The notes under the pieces: generated by a model
The model's input: the letters and a program-made list of their open reading frames with translations, nothing else
Database searches by the model: none
Told to the model about the DNA's origin: nothing
Shown: in pieces, positions 28,201-37,200 of the stretch
How the letters are laid out: each line of letters begins with the position of its first letter
Position numbering within the stretch: the stretch's first letter is position 1
Made by a program: the position numbers and the translations under genes
Origin: Odoribacter sp. AF15-53
GTDB lineage: Bacteria; Bacteroidota; Bacteroidia; Bacteroidales; Marinifilaceae
DNA: 64,000 bases
NCBI RefSeq assembly: GCF_003479425.1
Contig: NZ_QUHC01000004.1
Coordinates: forward strand, 1 to 64,000
Reading direction: 5' to 3'

Positions 28201-28827
28201 AGTTACAAATATGCTGGATTGGATCCTGAAAACGGGGCACCATTGGTATATGATAAGGATGGTAATAAAGTTTCAAATGTTGGGTCAATAGAAGAACTGG
28301 AATATTCTGGAACGACACGTCCTCCGTATAGTGCTTCTTTGATTAATCGTTTGCGATACAAGGGGCTAAGTTTGTCTTTCATGTTCGTGTATAACGGAGG
28401 TCACGTGTTAAGGGATGAGGTTTCACCTTATTTGTCTGGTGGTTCTACGACCAATATTTCGAAGAAAGCGGTGAACCACTGGCGTAAACCGGGTGATGAG
28501 AATATCAAAGGTGTTGCTCCGGCCATGAACAGGAGTGCTTCCTATACTTTGAAACAAGTATGGTATGCGGCTAACAAGCATGTTATTAAAGGTGATTATA
28601 TTAAGTTACGGGATGTAACTTTAAGTTATGATTTACCGAAAGGGTGGCTTAAAAAGACCTATTTGAATGACGTTTCCGTGAATTGTCAGATCAGTAACTT
28701 GTGGCGTTGGGTGGCTAACGATAGCGATCTTGATCCAGAGGCATATACGACCACTGGTTACGGTTGGGGAGCACGAACTTTACCTGTCCCGACGACTTGT
28801 ACGTTAGGTGTATCAGTAACATTCTAA
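25285..28827 (+). CDS. SusC/RagA-type TonB-dependent receptor with STN domain (locus 1)
   Basis: An outer-membrane importer that moves a ligand captured with SusD into the periplasm using TonB energy; the STN domain lets it signal to FecR. The order is a basic leader and signal peptide (cleavage near ANVYSQ), STN domain, carboxypeptidase-regulatory-like domain (GSVKDDKGLPLPGVTVLVKG), plug domain (GAVRAANGVI-like segment IYGARAANGVIVITTRGG), and a 22-strand barrel ending VSVTF. The frame extends upstream to 25186, but the start is placed at ATG 25285 because the leader from there (MKKKRLIRFPDLLKRY) is almost the same as that of the second SusC. The length of 1180 residues is usual. SusD follows after 13 bases. 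The ligand is unknown. Confidence 0.93.
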   Translation: MKKKRLIRFPDLLKRYKKNLMIMKCCIIFIFLFSLNLSANVYSQKNLVSLDLSDVSVEQFVKAVKQQTEQRFMYNSKLVNKAGKVSVKVKDMELEEVLKMVLEKVNLEFEFYNNVILIRAKEDVSAAQQKRLIKGSVKDDKGLPLPGVTVLVKGTMTGVATDIDGKFELKCDSDTPVVLVFSFVGMKNKEITVGQQQQEVNVVLESEAENLEEVVVTGYQKISKERATGSFSVVTAKDYKGKMETDIMSRIEGLVTGLVNYNKQVSIRGVSTVYGDRDPLYVVDGVPYEGKIEAINPADVENISVLKDATAASIYGARAANGVIVITTRGGKSGKTRISYDGSVKFKPLPDLDYLKLMNSSQLVDLQVEGFAYYHTPYDNLNKRYSLNEVQELLYMAEQGQLGETELQQELDVYRNSNNKNQVKDQFLRTAITHQHNLTLTGGTEKNNYLVSLNYYGNNPYEKNRNDERLGFTLKENVKFFDWLSADFGVIGSFTKDSGKNGFDNISSSGSRSNTELSLYTGGTSYQMLRNADGSSREWRKNKSDYELNRLESLGLQNERYIPLEEIDRQHYKDKSSYYRLQAGFNVKIIDGLTVDLRYQTESTQIKNRQLFDKDSYYVRNMVNEAATVNTQTGEVTENIPSGGQLFQIEEDIYSYTMRGQVNFNRVFEEKHSVVALAGAERRLIRDTKTQVYKMGYDDHSLSYKPINPLILSPISRTESLSGSYNWVDENWNNFSQDEDRYVSFYGNASYTYNNRYSVTGSIRMDQSNLFGTDPKYQYRPLWSVGASWFMASEEFMSNVKWINRLNLRLTYGINGNVSKESGPYLTVKDYGYNSWTGDFSAYIENPPNPQLRWEKTAVTNLGVDFSFFNSRLNGTVDYYIRKSTDLLGNRETDPTLGWNSLLLNYGSLSNRGIEVSLSSKNIIKPNFEWGTNLNFSYNKNKITQMTSSGTTVFSYVKGVVHTEGRPMYSLFSYKYAGLDPENGAPLVYDKDGNKVSNVGSIEELEYSGTTRPPYSASLINRLRYKGLSLSFMFVYNGGHVLRDEVSPYLSGGSTTNISKKAVNHWRKPGDENIKGVAPAMNRSASYTLKQVWYAANKHVIKGDYIKLRDVTLSYDLPKGWLKKTYLNDVSVNCQISNLWRWVANDSDLDPEAYTTTGYGWGARTLPVPTTCTLGVSVTF

Positions 28828-28840
28828 AGCATTAATTATT

Positions 28841-30223
28841 ATGAGAAACAAGATATATTTATTATTATTGTGTTTTGCGGGGTGTTTTATCTCGTGTGAT
28901 AGTTTTTTGGATGTCCAACCCAAAGGTATCGTTATTCCGAAAAATTATGAGGACTACGAGAAATTGATCAATTATGCTCAATTATTAAAGGCTTCCGATT
29001 CGTACCCGAATTTTATGACAGATGATGTTTACCTGCCAGATGATGGGGATGTGAATTTTAACGACTTGGAAGTACCTAATCGGAATTTATACACGTTCCA
29101 AGCGGAGATATTCGGGGATGCCGAAACGGATGGTTTATGGGAATATTCTTATAATCGGATTTATTATTACAACACGATTATTGAAGATGTGATGAACGTG
29201 GAAGATGCCACGTTGGATAAAAAACGTTCGCTACGTGCAGAGGCTTTGTTAGGGAGAGCGTTCGAATACTTGACTTTGGTAAATGCATACGCAAATCATT
29301 ACGACAAAAACACGGCTGCGACAGATCTGGGAGTACCTTTGATGTTGGATAAGGATATCAATAAATCCAATTTGGAGAGGGCAACGGTTCAACAAGTGTA
29401 TGATCAGATATTGACAGATTTGGACACGGCGGCTCTTTATTTGCCGGATAAACAAAAAACAGCTTACCGGGCATCCAAGCCTGTGGGGTTGGGGATGTTG
29501 GCACGGATGTACTTGTATATGGGTGAATATAAAGAAGCGTTGAAATATGCAAAATTGTCTTTAAAGGAAAATAGTTCGTTACTCGACTTGAAGAATTATT
29601 CTGTGGTTGACCCGGAAAAAAGCATCGGTCGTACGGATGTTCCTTATGGTGCGGATAACCCGGAGCATATCTATATCCGTTTGGCTCCTTGGACCTTCGG
29701 TTTTTCTGGTTCAGCATTCGGTTCCGATGAGTTAGTGGCTTTGTTCGATCGTGATAATGACATGCGGTTTAAACTTTTTTTCTCTAATTATGCTTGGGGA
29801 GTGAATTATGACCATTACTTGTGGCTGCCTTATATCTATGCCAATATGGCGATGTCCGTGCCGGAAGTTATCTTGATTGCGGCGGAATGTGAAGCCCGGG
29901 TGGGAAGTAAGGATCAGGCGATGCTTTATTTGGATCAATTGTTAGAGTACCGGATTGTCGGATACCAGTCGCAAAGTGCGGCCACAAATCAAGAGGCGTT
30001 GGATAAGGTGTTGACGGAAAGACGGAAAGAAATGTGTATGTTGGGATGTACCCGTGTGATTGATTTGAAGCGTCTGAATCGGGAGTCTCGCTATGCCAAG
30101 ACGATTACTCACGTGGCAAACGGGCAGACTTACACGCTGGAAGCGAACAGTCCGAGGTATATATTCCCGATACCCCCGAAGGTGTTGAGTTTCAATCCAA
30201 ATATGGAGCCTAACGAGAGATAG
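28841..30223 (+). CDS. SusD/RagB family lipoprotein (locus 1)
   Basis: A 460-residue surface lipoprotein that forms the lid of the SusC channel. The lipobox is in LCFAGCFISCDSFLDVQPKG, the N-terminal SusD signature. TPR-like helices fill the middle, and the C-terminal RagB-type segment includes ERRKEMCMLGCTRVIDLKRLNRE. Length is normal. It lies directly behind its SusC with no promoter between. Ligand specificity cannot be read from sequence. Confidence 0.92.
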   Translation: MRNKIYLLLLCFAGCFISCDSFLDVQPKGIVIPKNYEDYEKLINYAQLLKASDSYPNFMTDDVYLPDDGDVNFNDLEVPNRNLYTFQAEIFGDAETDGLWEYSYNRIYYYNTIIEDVMNVEDATLDKKRSLRAEALLGRAFEYLTLVNAYANHYDKNTAATDLGVPLMLDKDINKSNLERATVQQVYDQILTDLDTAALYLPDKQKTAYRASKPVGLGMLARMYLYMGEYKEALKYAKLSLKENSSLLDLKNYSVVDPEKSIGRTDVPYGADNPEHIYIRLAPWTFGFSGSAFGSDELVALFDRDNDMRFKLFFSNYAWGVNYDHYLWLPYIYANMAMSVPEVILIAAECEARVGSKDQAMLYLDQLLEYRIVGYQSQSAATNQEALDKVLTERRKEMCMLGCTRVIDLKRLNRESRYAKTITHVANGQTYTLEANSPRYIFPIPPKVLSFNPNMEPNER

Positions 30224-30238
30224 ATAAGAGTTTATAAA

Positions 30239-30305
30239 AGTTCATAAGGTTCATAAAGTTTGTCAAGGCCATAGCGGGAGTTTAATTTTGTGAATCTTAT
30301 GAACT
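30239..30305 (+). promoter_or_regulatory. Long-loop inverted repeat between SusD and the TlpA-like gene
   Basis: AGTTCATAAGGTTCA (30239-30253) pairs with TGAATCTTATGAACT (30291-30305), one G-T pair, 37-base loop. No T run follows. It may tune expression of the downstream genes relative to SusCD or stabilise an upstream mRNA end. Confidence 0.45.
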
Positions 30306-30331
30306 GGATTTATAAATAAAACAAGATAAAG

Positions 30332-31714
30332 ATGAAAAGTATTGTATGTTTGTTGGTTATGGCGGTTGTATGTTTCTCGTGTTCAGAGAAAAAGACAACC
30401 GTGCATTTGAAAGGACAGTTAAAAGGAATGGGACCTCAGGAAGTGATGCGTTATAATGGGGCGGTTTCAATGGTGGGAGATAGCCGGGATGTCTTGTTAA
30501 ACACGGATTCGGAGGGAAGATTTGACACGATTATCGAGTTGAGCGAGCCTGAATATTTCTCGATTAGTCGCAACACGCTTTACCTGACTCCGGGTGATGA
30601 TTTGGAAATGGTTATTACCGAAAATAATAACGAGGCGGAATTCAAAGGAATAGGGGCAGAGGCGAATACTTACATGAAAAAGCGGTTATTCCCGAAAGGC
30701 GGTTCTTTTCTGGAAGGCGGGAGAAATACCCGAACTGATTTTGCTTCGACAAAGGTATTGATTGATAGTCTGGCATCGGCTCGTAGGGCTGAATTGCAAG
30801 CACTAAAGAATGTATCCCCGGAGTTCAAGCGTTTGGAAGGGGCCCGGATTCTGGCTGATGTCGTGAATAGTTGTATTTGTTACGCTAGCTACGGGAAAGA
30901 GTATCAATTTGATTGGGCTGCTTATCAACGGATGACTCCCGAAGAGCAGGAGGTCGTGGGGAAGAAATTGCAGGAAATGCGGGAAACGTTCTATGCGGGG
31001 ATCGCAACCGATATGAACCGGATGTACAGGGAATTGACAGATACGGCCTTGTTGGACGTGGCTGTCGTGCGGGATGTGCTTTCGTATGCAGGCGAGGATA
31101 AATATGGTTGGTTTGAAGGCATCGAGTTGCCGGATCGGACGCATGAACTTTACGAGGCTTATGGTAAGGTGGGAGCTTTACGGGAGAAAGTAAATCTGGA
31201 GAACGTGGAGGCTGCCCGGAAGTTTGTTGCGGAATCTAAAAATAAAGATATTGCCTCGGAAGTGAAACATAAGGTCGATCAGGCCGGGAAACTCGTGCAA
31301 GGACAACCCGCTTTTGATATCGTGATGGAAGACGTGGACGGGAACATGAAACGGTTGAGTGATTTTCGGGGAAAGGTGATTTACGTGGATTTGTGGGCTA
31401 CTTGGTGCGGACCGTGTATACAAGAGTCTCCGGCTTTTGAAGCTTTAAGCAAGAAGTACGAGGGAAAGGATATTGTGTTTGTTCCCATATCCAGAGATAC
31501 CCGGAAATCAGATTGGAAATCTTACCTGAAAAATCATCATAAAGAGCTAACGCAATATAATTCACAGGATTTAGCATTGAAAGATGATTGGTGCATAATG
31601 TATATTCCTCGCTTTATCGTGATTGATAAAGACTTTAAGATCGTGGACGCTTATGCACCCCGGCCGTCGGAAGAAGAGGCGATAGTTCCGTTGTTGGATT
31701 CGTTATTGAACTAG
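30332..31714 (+). CDS. TlpA/ResA-type thioredoxin lipoprotein (DUF4369-like N-terminus)
   Basis: A 460-residue exported lipoprotein (lipobox VVCFSC, C17). Residues about 20-110 are a beta-rich domain resembling DUF4369 (HLKGQLKGMG...). The middle part is helical, and residues about 325-460 form a TlpA-like thioredoxin domain with WCGPC (C359, C362) in DLWATWCGPCIQESP. Such proteins reduce or exchange disulfides in the periplasm or at the surface. It follows a SusCD pair and precedes a second protein of the same type, so the locus may act on thiol- or disulfide-containing peptides; this is inference. No glycosidase is nearby. Confidence 0.88.
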   Translation: MKSIVCLLVMAVVCFSCSEKKTTVHLKGQLKGMGPQEVMRYNGAVSMVGDSRDVLLNTDSEGRFDTIIELSEPEYFSISRNTLYLTPGDDLEMVITENNNEAEFKGIGAEANTYMKKRLFPKGGSFLEGGRNTRTDFASTKVLIDSLASARRAELQALKNVSPEFKRLEGARILADVVNSCICYASYGKEYQFDWAAYQRMTPEEQEVVGKKLQEMRETFYAGIATDMNRMYRELTDTALLDVAVVRDVLSYAGEDKYGWFEGIELPDRTHELYEAYGKVGALREKVNLENVEAARKFVAESKNKDIASEVKHKVDQAGKLVQGQPAFDIVMEDVDGNMKRLSDFRGKVIYVDLWATWCGPCIQESPAFEALSKKYEGKDIVFVPISRDTRKSDWKSYLKNHHKELTQYNSQDLALKDDWCIMYIPRFIVIDKDFKIVDAYAPRPSEEEAIVPLLDSLLN

Positions 31715-31735
31715 AACCATTTAGAGGAAAATAAG

Positions 31736-32863
31736 ATGAGAATACTTTTTATTGTTTTAATGGTATGCGCTTCGTGTTTTGTGACTTGCGGGCAACAACG
31801 GGTGATAACGGGTGAAGTCGGGCAGGTTAAAGTGAACGTGATGTATTTATATGACGTGGAGAATGAATATAGAGGAGTACACCAGCAGATTGATTCTGCC
31901 GGGGTGGAAGACGGGCATTTCGTATTCACGTTGGGGGATAAAGCTCCGGCTCTTTATTTTGTAGGGGATTCGCCTTATCATGGCGGCTATTTCTTTCTGG
32001 ACGGGCAAGAGATCGTGTTGAAACCGGAGACCGTGACGGAAGAGAATATCGTTTGGACCGTGACGGGTTCCCCGTTGGATCAGGTGTACCGGGAATTCAA
32101 CCAACGGGTATATGCTGAAACTTTCGGGCGGGTTAAAGATTCTTTAAACGCTCTTTTCTGCAAGGCCCGAGAGAGAGAAGATCGAGCCGAAATGATGAGA
32201 ATCAAGAACGAGTCCGAACCTTATTATGACGAGGGGTACAAGAAGGAGCGTGCGCTTGTGAACGAGTATATCCAGAAAAACAGGGAGAATCCTTTCGGGA
32301 TGTATCTTTATTATTTCAGGGTATTCCAGCACAGGGATTTTCAAACAGTGGAAGACATAACCTCGGAGAAAAAGTACGTGAATGGTTTCGGCGCGAAGTC
32401 TTCACCTTACATACCGCGGATCATGGAGCGATTGGGACAGTATGAAAAATGCGCAATCGGGCACGAGGCCCCGGAAATCGTGGGACGGGATACGTTGGGT
32501 AACCCGCTGTGTTTAAGTGATTTCAGGGGTTATTACGTGATTGTTGATTTCTGGGACTCGTATTGTCACTGGTGTCGGGAGGAGACCCCGGCGTTGAAAC
32601 GGGCGTTGGAACATTTTAAGGATAAGAAGTTTAGAATACTTGGGGTGTCTTCCGACCGGGAGAAAAAGAGATGGATGGACGCGATTCACGAGGATGGTAG
32701 TTATTGGGATCATTTGATACTGAATAGGGGGGATGACGTGATGGATCGTTATTGTATCCAAGGAATTCCTCATATTATCCTGATCGGCCCGGACGGGAAG
32801 ATTCTGGCGAAGGAATTGAGAGGGGAGGATTTAATAAAAGTACCGGAGAAGTTCGTCAAGTAG
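31736..32863 (+). CDS. Second TlpA-like exported thioredoxin, active site CHWC
   Basis: A 375-residue protein with a signal sequence and possible lipobox (CFVTCGQQ). A DUF4369-like N-terminal domain is followed by helices and a C-terminal thioredoxin domain. The redox motif is C277-H-W-C280 in FWDSYCHWCREETPAL, not the CGPC of its neighbour, which usually means a different redox potential and perhaps an oxidising or isomerising role. The start lies 21 bases after the preceding stop, so the two are probably cotranscribed. A strong terminator follows. Confidence 0.87.
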   Translation: MRILFIVLMVCASCFVTCGQQRVITGEVGQVKVNVMYLYDVENEYRGVHQQIDSAGVEDGHFVFTLGDKAPALYFVGDSPYHGGYFFLDGQEIVLKPETVTEENIVWTVTGSPLDQVYREFNQRVYAETFGRVKDSLNALFCKAREREDRAEMMRIKNESEPYYDEGYKKERALVNEYIQKNRENPFGMYLYYFRVFQHRDFQTVEDITSEKKYVNGFGAKSSPYIPRIMERLGQYEKCAIGHEAPEIVGRDTLGNPLCLSDFRGYYVIVDFWDSYCHWCREETPALKRALEHFKDKKFRILGVSSDREKKRWMDAIHEDGSYWDHLILNRGDDVMDRYCIQGIPHIILIGPDGKILAKELRGEDLIKVPEKFVK

Positions 32864-32891
32864 ATATAGTAGATCGTAAGATTATTCCATA

Positions 32892-32948
32892 AAAATTCAT
32901 TAGAGGTTACCTCATTTCGAGATAACCCCTAGTGAATTTTTTCTTTTT
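32892..32948 (+). terminator. Terminator between the two SusCD loci
   Basis: An 18-pair stem (32892-32909 with 32923-32940, one mismatch and one G-T pair) followed by a T-rich run that overlaps the start of the next promoter block. It separates the first locus from the second. Confidence 0.85.
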
Positions 32949-32990
32949 TTTGTCATACTTTTTATCCACTCATGTATTATATCATTGAAT
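32945..32990 (+). promoter_or_regulatory. Shared FecR promoter block, copy 2
   Basis: The same block as at 23809-23854: TTTTTTTGTCATACT, ten bases, TCATGTATTATAT. The distance to the FecR start is about 43 bases here and 200 in copy 1. The block overlaps the longer frame that begins at 32985, which is one reason to place the FecR start downstream. Confidence 0.6.
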
Positions 32991-33032
32991 TGTGCATATA
33001 AAAGCATAATAGACTTAAAAGTGATGGAATAC

Positions 33033-34181
33033 ATGAAACAACGTTTATATGATATAATAGAGTTATTTAAGCGGTCTTTTTCACCTTCTTTTTCGGAGGA
33101 AGAGAAAAAGAAGCTAGAAAACGTATTACAGGATGATTTTTTGCGAAAGGCGTACGAGCAGTTGTCTGACGAGGTGTTTATAGAGGAGAAATTCAGGGAA
33201 TTTGACGGGTACGAGTATAAGGTGGCTTTTGAAAAATTAAGAAAGTATCATCATCGTGTGGTATTTTGGCGTTGGACTGCGTGGGGAACTTCTGTGGCAG
33301 TTATTATCGTTCTAGTTTTGATGTTTACACATTCGGGAATAAAACCTACAAATAATCAATGTAAGACAGTGGCCGTTCAAGAACGAATTATTCTTCCCGG
33401 GAGTAAGTCTGCTGTATTAAAATTGGCCAATGGTAAAATGGTTACGATTGGGAAACAAGCTTTGAAGATTATAGAGGATGGCGGGAGTGTGGTTAAATAT
33501 GAAGAGGGACAACTTTCTTATTCATCAGACATGTCTTTTGATAAAGAGTTATACAATGAGTTAGAAGTTCCCCGGGGAGGAGAGTGTCAAGTGCAACTGG
33601 ATGATGGTACTAAGGTCTGGTTGAATGCTGAGTCTCGATTGAAATATCCGGTCGTTTTTAACGGGATGGAACGAAAAGTCGTTTTGTCGGGAGAAGCTTA
33701 TTTTGAAGTGAAAAAAGATACACATCCTTTTATCGTGTCCACGGATATTGGTGATGTTACGGTACTAGGAACATCCTTCGGTGTAAGCGTTTATAAAGGA
33801 GAGATTGGGACAACTACGTTGGTTTCCGGTAAAGTTAAATTTACTTCAAAAAATGGGATGAATGAAACATTGTCACCCGGAGAACAGGTCTCGGTTGCTG
33901 TATCGGGGTTGGTGGAGAAAAGGATGGTGAACGTGGAAGAATATGTTGGTTGGAAAAGTGGACTATTTGTTTTTAAGAATAAAACATTGGAAGAAATTAT
34001 GAATATGTTTGAACGGTGGTATGCTGTCGAAATTATTTTCCAAGATGATTCCTTGAGACAATTGGAGTTTACGGGTGATCTTGAGCGGTATGGTAGTATT
34101 AATACGTTTTTACAACTACTGGAACGATTAAATGAAATAAGGTATGAAATAAAAGGAAATACGATTATGTTGTTTAAATAA
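33033..34181 (+). CDS. FecR-type anti-sigma factor without an adjacent sigma gene (locus 2)
   Basis: A paralogue of the FecR at 24057: cytoplasmic N-terminus (MKQRLYDIIELFKRSFS), one membrane segment (WGTSVAVIIVLVLMF), FecR domain (GGECQVQLDDGTKVWLNAES, then GEAYFEVKKDTHPF), and DUF4974 end (ERLNEIRYEIKGNTIMLF). The frame opens at 32985, but ATG 33033 (or 33024) is preferred because it aligns with the first FecR and because the earlier ATG lies inside the promoter block. No ECF sigma gene lies in front of it. It may share the sigma factor encoded at 22030, or signal with a factor encoded elsewhere. Confidence 0.92.
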   Translation: MKQRLYDIIELFKRSFSPSFSEEEKKKLENVLQDDFLRKAYEQLSDEVFIEEKFREFDGYEYKVAFEKLRKYHHRVVFWRWTAWGTSVAVIIVLVLMFTHSGIKPTNNQCKTVAVQERIILPGSKSAVLKLANGKMVTIGKQALKIIEDGGSVVKYEEGQLSYSSDMSFDKELYNELEVPRGGECQVQLDDGTKVWLNAESRLKYPVVFNGMERKVVLSGEAYFEVKKDTHPFIVSTDIGDVTVLGTSFGVSVYKGEIGTTTLVSGKVKFTSKNGMNETLSPGEQVSVAVSGLVEKRMVNVEEYVGWKSGLFVFKNKTLEEIMNMFERWYAVEIIFQDDSLRQLEFTGDLERYGSINTFLQLLERLNEIRYEIKGNTIMLFK

Positions 34182-34182
34182 A

Positions 34183-34222
34183 GGAAACAGACGACAAAAT
34201 TCTCAGGTTCGAAGTCTGTTCC
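34183..34222 (+). promoter_or_regulatory. Hairpin at the FecR/SusC junction (locus 2)
   Basis: AACAGAC (34186-34192) pairs with GTCTGTT (34214-34220), extendable with GGA and TCC outside. The loop keeps TTCTCAGGTTCG as in locus 1. It starts one base after the FecR stop codon. Confidence 0.6.
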
Positions 34223-34258
34223 CCAAATATTTATTGATAAATATTATATTACAAAGTT

Positions 34259-37200
34259 ATGAAAAAAAAACGATTAGTTAGGTTTCCAGACCTGTTAAAA
34301 AGGTATGGGAAGAGTTTAGTAACTATGAAATGTTGTATTGTATTAATCTTTTTGTTCAGTTTAAATGTATCGGCGCATGTTTATTCTCAACAAAATTTAG
34401 TCACATTGAATTTGTCGAACGTATCGGTAGAGCAGTTTATTGAAGCTGTAAAACAGCAATTGGCTCTTCGTTTTATGTACAATTCGGATGTTGTTCAAAA
34501 AGCGGAAAATGTCTCGATAAAGGTGGAAAACAAGCCCTTAAAACAGGTTTTAGATTTAGTGCTGGGGAAGGTGAATCTGGAGTATGAGTTTTTTAATAAC
34601 GTGGTTTTAATTCGGGCAAAAGACGAGAAGAATGACGAACAACGACAAAGAACAGTGAAGGGGAGTGTGAAAGATGAAAGAGGAACTCCTTTACCGGGGG
34701 TAACTGTGGTACTTAAAGGTGAAAATCTGGGCGTTGCGACGGATATTAACGGTAATTATTCACTTTCTTTCTTTGAGAAAAAAGACATGGTTATCGTGTA
34801 TTCATTCGTGGGAATGCTTCCGTCGGAAGTTAAATATACTGGGCAGGACTCTATTAACGTGGTATTGAAAGAGGAGGTTGAAAAGATCGACGAGGTGGTT
34901 GTAAATGGTTATTTTACCAGAAAGAAGGAGAGCTACACGGGAGTTTCCACTACTTTTTCCGGAAGTGAACTGCGGAAAGTGTCAACAGGTAATATTCTAA
35001 ACACGTTGTCCATGTTGGATCCTTCTTTCGTGAAAGTTGTAAATAACGAGATGGGAAGTGACCCGAACACGATCCCAGATTTCGAGATTCGTGGTTCCAG
35101 TAGTTTGAAATCGACTTTTGAAGGAAATCCTAATATGCCGACATTTATTATGGATGGTTTTGAGGTTTCTGCCCAGAAAGTGTTTGATTTGGACCCGACT
35201 CGTGTTCGTTTTATAACGATATTAAAAGATGCGGCAGCCACGGCAATTTATGGTTCTCGTGCCGCAAACGGGGTCGTTGTTATCGAGACCGAATTACCGA
35301 AAGCCGGGAAATTGCAACTTTCATATAATGGTAGTGCCAATTTTGAAATTGCGGACCTTTCTGATTATAATTTGATGAATGCCAAAGAAAAATTAGAGTA
35401 TGAAGTGCGTTCGGGATTGTATGAAACGGAAGGGAAGAGTCCTGAATATGCAGATGATAATCTGGCTTCTTATAATCAAATATTGAAATTGGTCAAGGAG
35501 GGAAATGATGTGGATTGGTTGGCTATTCCGGTCAGGGATTTAGGGATTGGACACAAGCATTCTGTTGTGGCGGAAGGTGGAAATGAAACATTTCGTTATG
35601 CTTTGGATCTTTCCTATTCGAATACCGTGGGTGTAATGAAAGGTTCTAAACGTGATAACTATGGCGGGGGTGTTCGTCTTCAATATAATCTGAAGAAATT
35701 GAAGTTCATGAACTATATGTCTTTTAGTCACTTGAAATCGATAAATTCCCCTTACGGTAGTTTCAGTTCGTATACGTATTATAATCCCTATTATAACCCT
35801 TATGACGAGGAGGGGAATATAAAGAAAATTCTTTACTCTTACCAGTATTATGACGGGGGAGTAAAGACAAAACCGATGTACAACGAGTTGTATAATGCCA
35901 CGTTACCATCTAAAAATCAGTCAGTAGGGAATTATTTTATGAATAATTTCTCGGTTGAATACGATATCGTTCAAGGACTGAAGTTAAAAGCGAATTTATC
36001 ATTGAGCGTTGATAATAACAAGTCGGATGCTTACGTGTCGAACGAGAATACTAGCTTTATAGGTAAGGAGCAGAAAGGAATGTATTCGCAATCCTTATCA
36101 AATAGTTTTAGTTATGATATCAATGTCGTTTTGACTTATTTCAAGAATTGGAAGAAACATTTGTTGAATGCCGGATTGATTTATAATTTACGTGAAAGTA
36201 ATACGGATGCGACAAGCCTGTCTGCGGTTGGTTTCCCGAATGAGAATATGGATCATATTTCTATGGGAACAAGTTTCCCGGAAGGGGGAAGACCTGGCGG
36301 AAGTTATGATGTTTCCCGTTTAATTGGTTTTGTTGCTAACCTCGGTTACACGTATGATAATCGGTTTTTGCTCGATTTTTCTTTAAGAAGTGACGGGTCG
36401 TCTTTATACGGGGCCAATAACCGGTGGAGCACATTCTGGTCTTTGGGTGTCGGTTATAACTTGCACAATGAGAAATTTATGCAGGATATCACGTATATAA
36501 ACTTGTTAAAAGTGAGAGGATCGATCGGTACGACCGGGGGACAGAATTTTAACCCGTATCAGGCGATGACGATGTATTCTTATAATGATAGTCGGATAAG
36601 CGGAATTTCTTATAACGGTTATATGGGGGTTTTGTTAAAAGCGTATGGGAATAAGAGTTTGAAATGGCAGAAGGTTGAGAAACGGAATGTGGGTTTGGAT
36701 TTTGAATTACTTGAAAGACGGTTGAAAGGTTCGTTTAACGTGTATAGCGATCTTTCTAAGGATGTACTTATTGATGTCACCGTTGCCCCGTCATTAGGTT
36801 TTTCTTCTTATAAAGAGAATTTGGGACAGGTGAAGAATAGTGGCGTAGAGTTGACGTTAAAAGGAACCGTTATTCGCGATACGGATAAAGATATAATCTG
36901 GGATTTGATCTTCAATTTGGCTCATAACAAAAATAAAGTGATGAAGATCAACAAGGCGTTGACGGCTTTTAACGAATCGCAGGATGCGGATGTGAAAAAT
37001 AAACCGATGATAAGGTATAAAGAGGGATTGTCCCAAAATACGATCTGGGTGAACGAGTCTCTTGGTATTGACCCGGCCACGGGAGAAGAGATTTTTCTCG
37101 ATATGAACGGGAATAAGGTAAATGAATGGAGCTCGGCAAACTACAAGCCTTTTGGCTCGACCGATCCTAAAGTGTACGGAACAATCGGAACGATGTTCGT

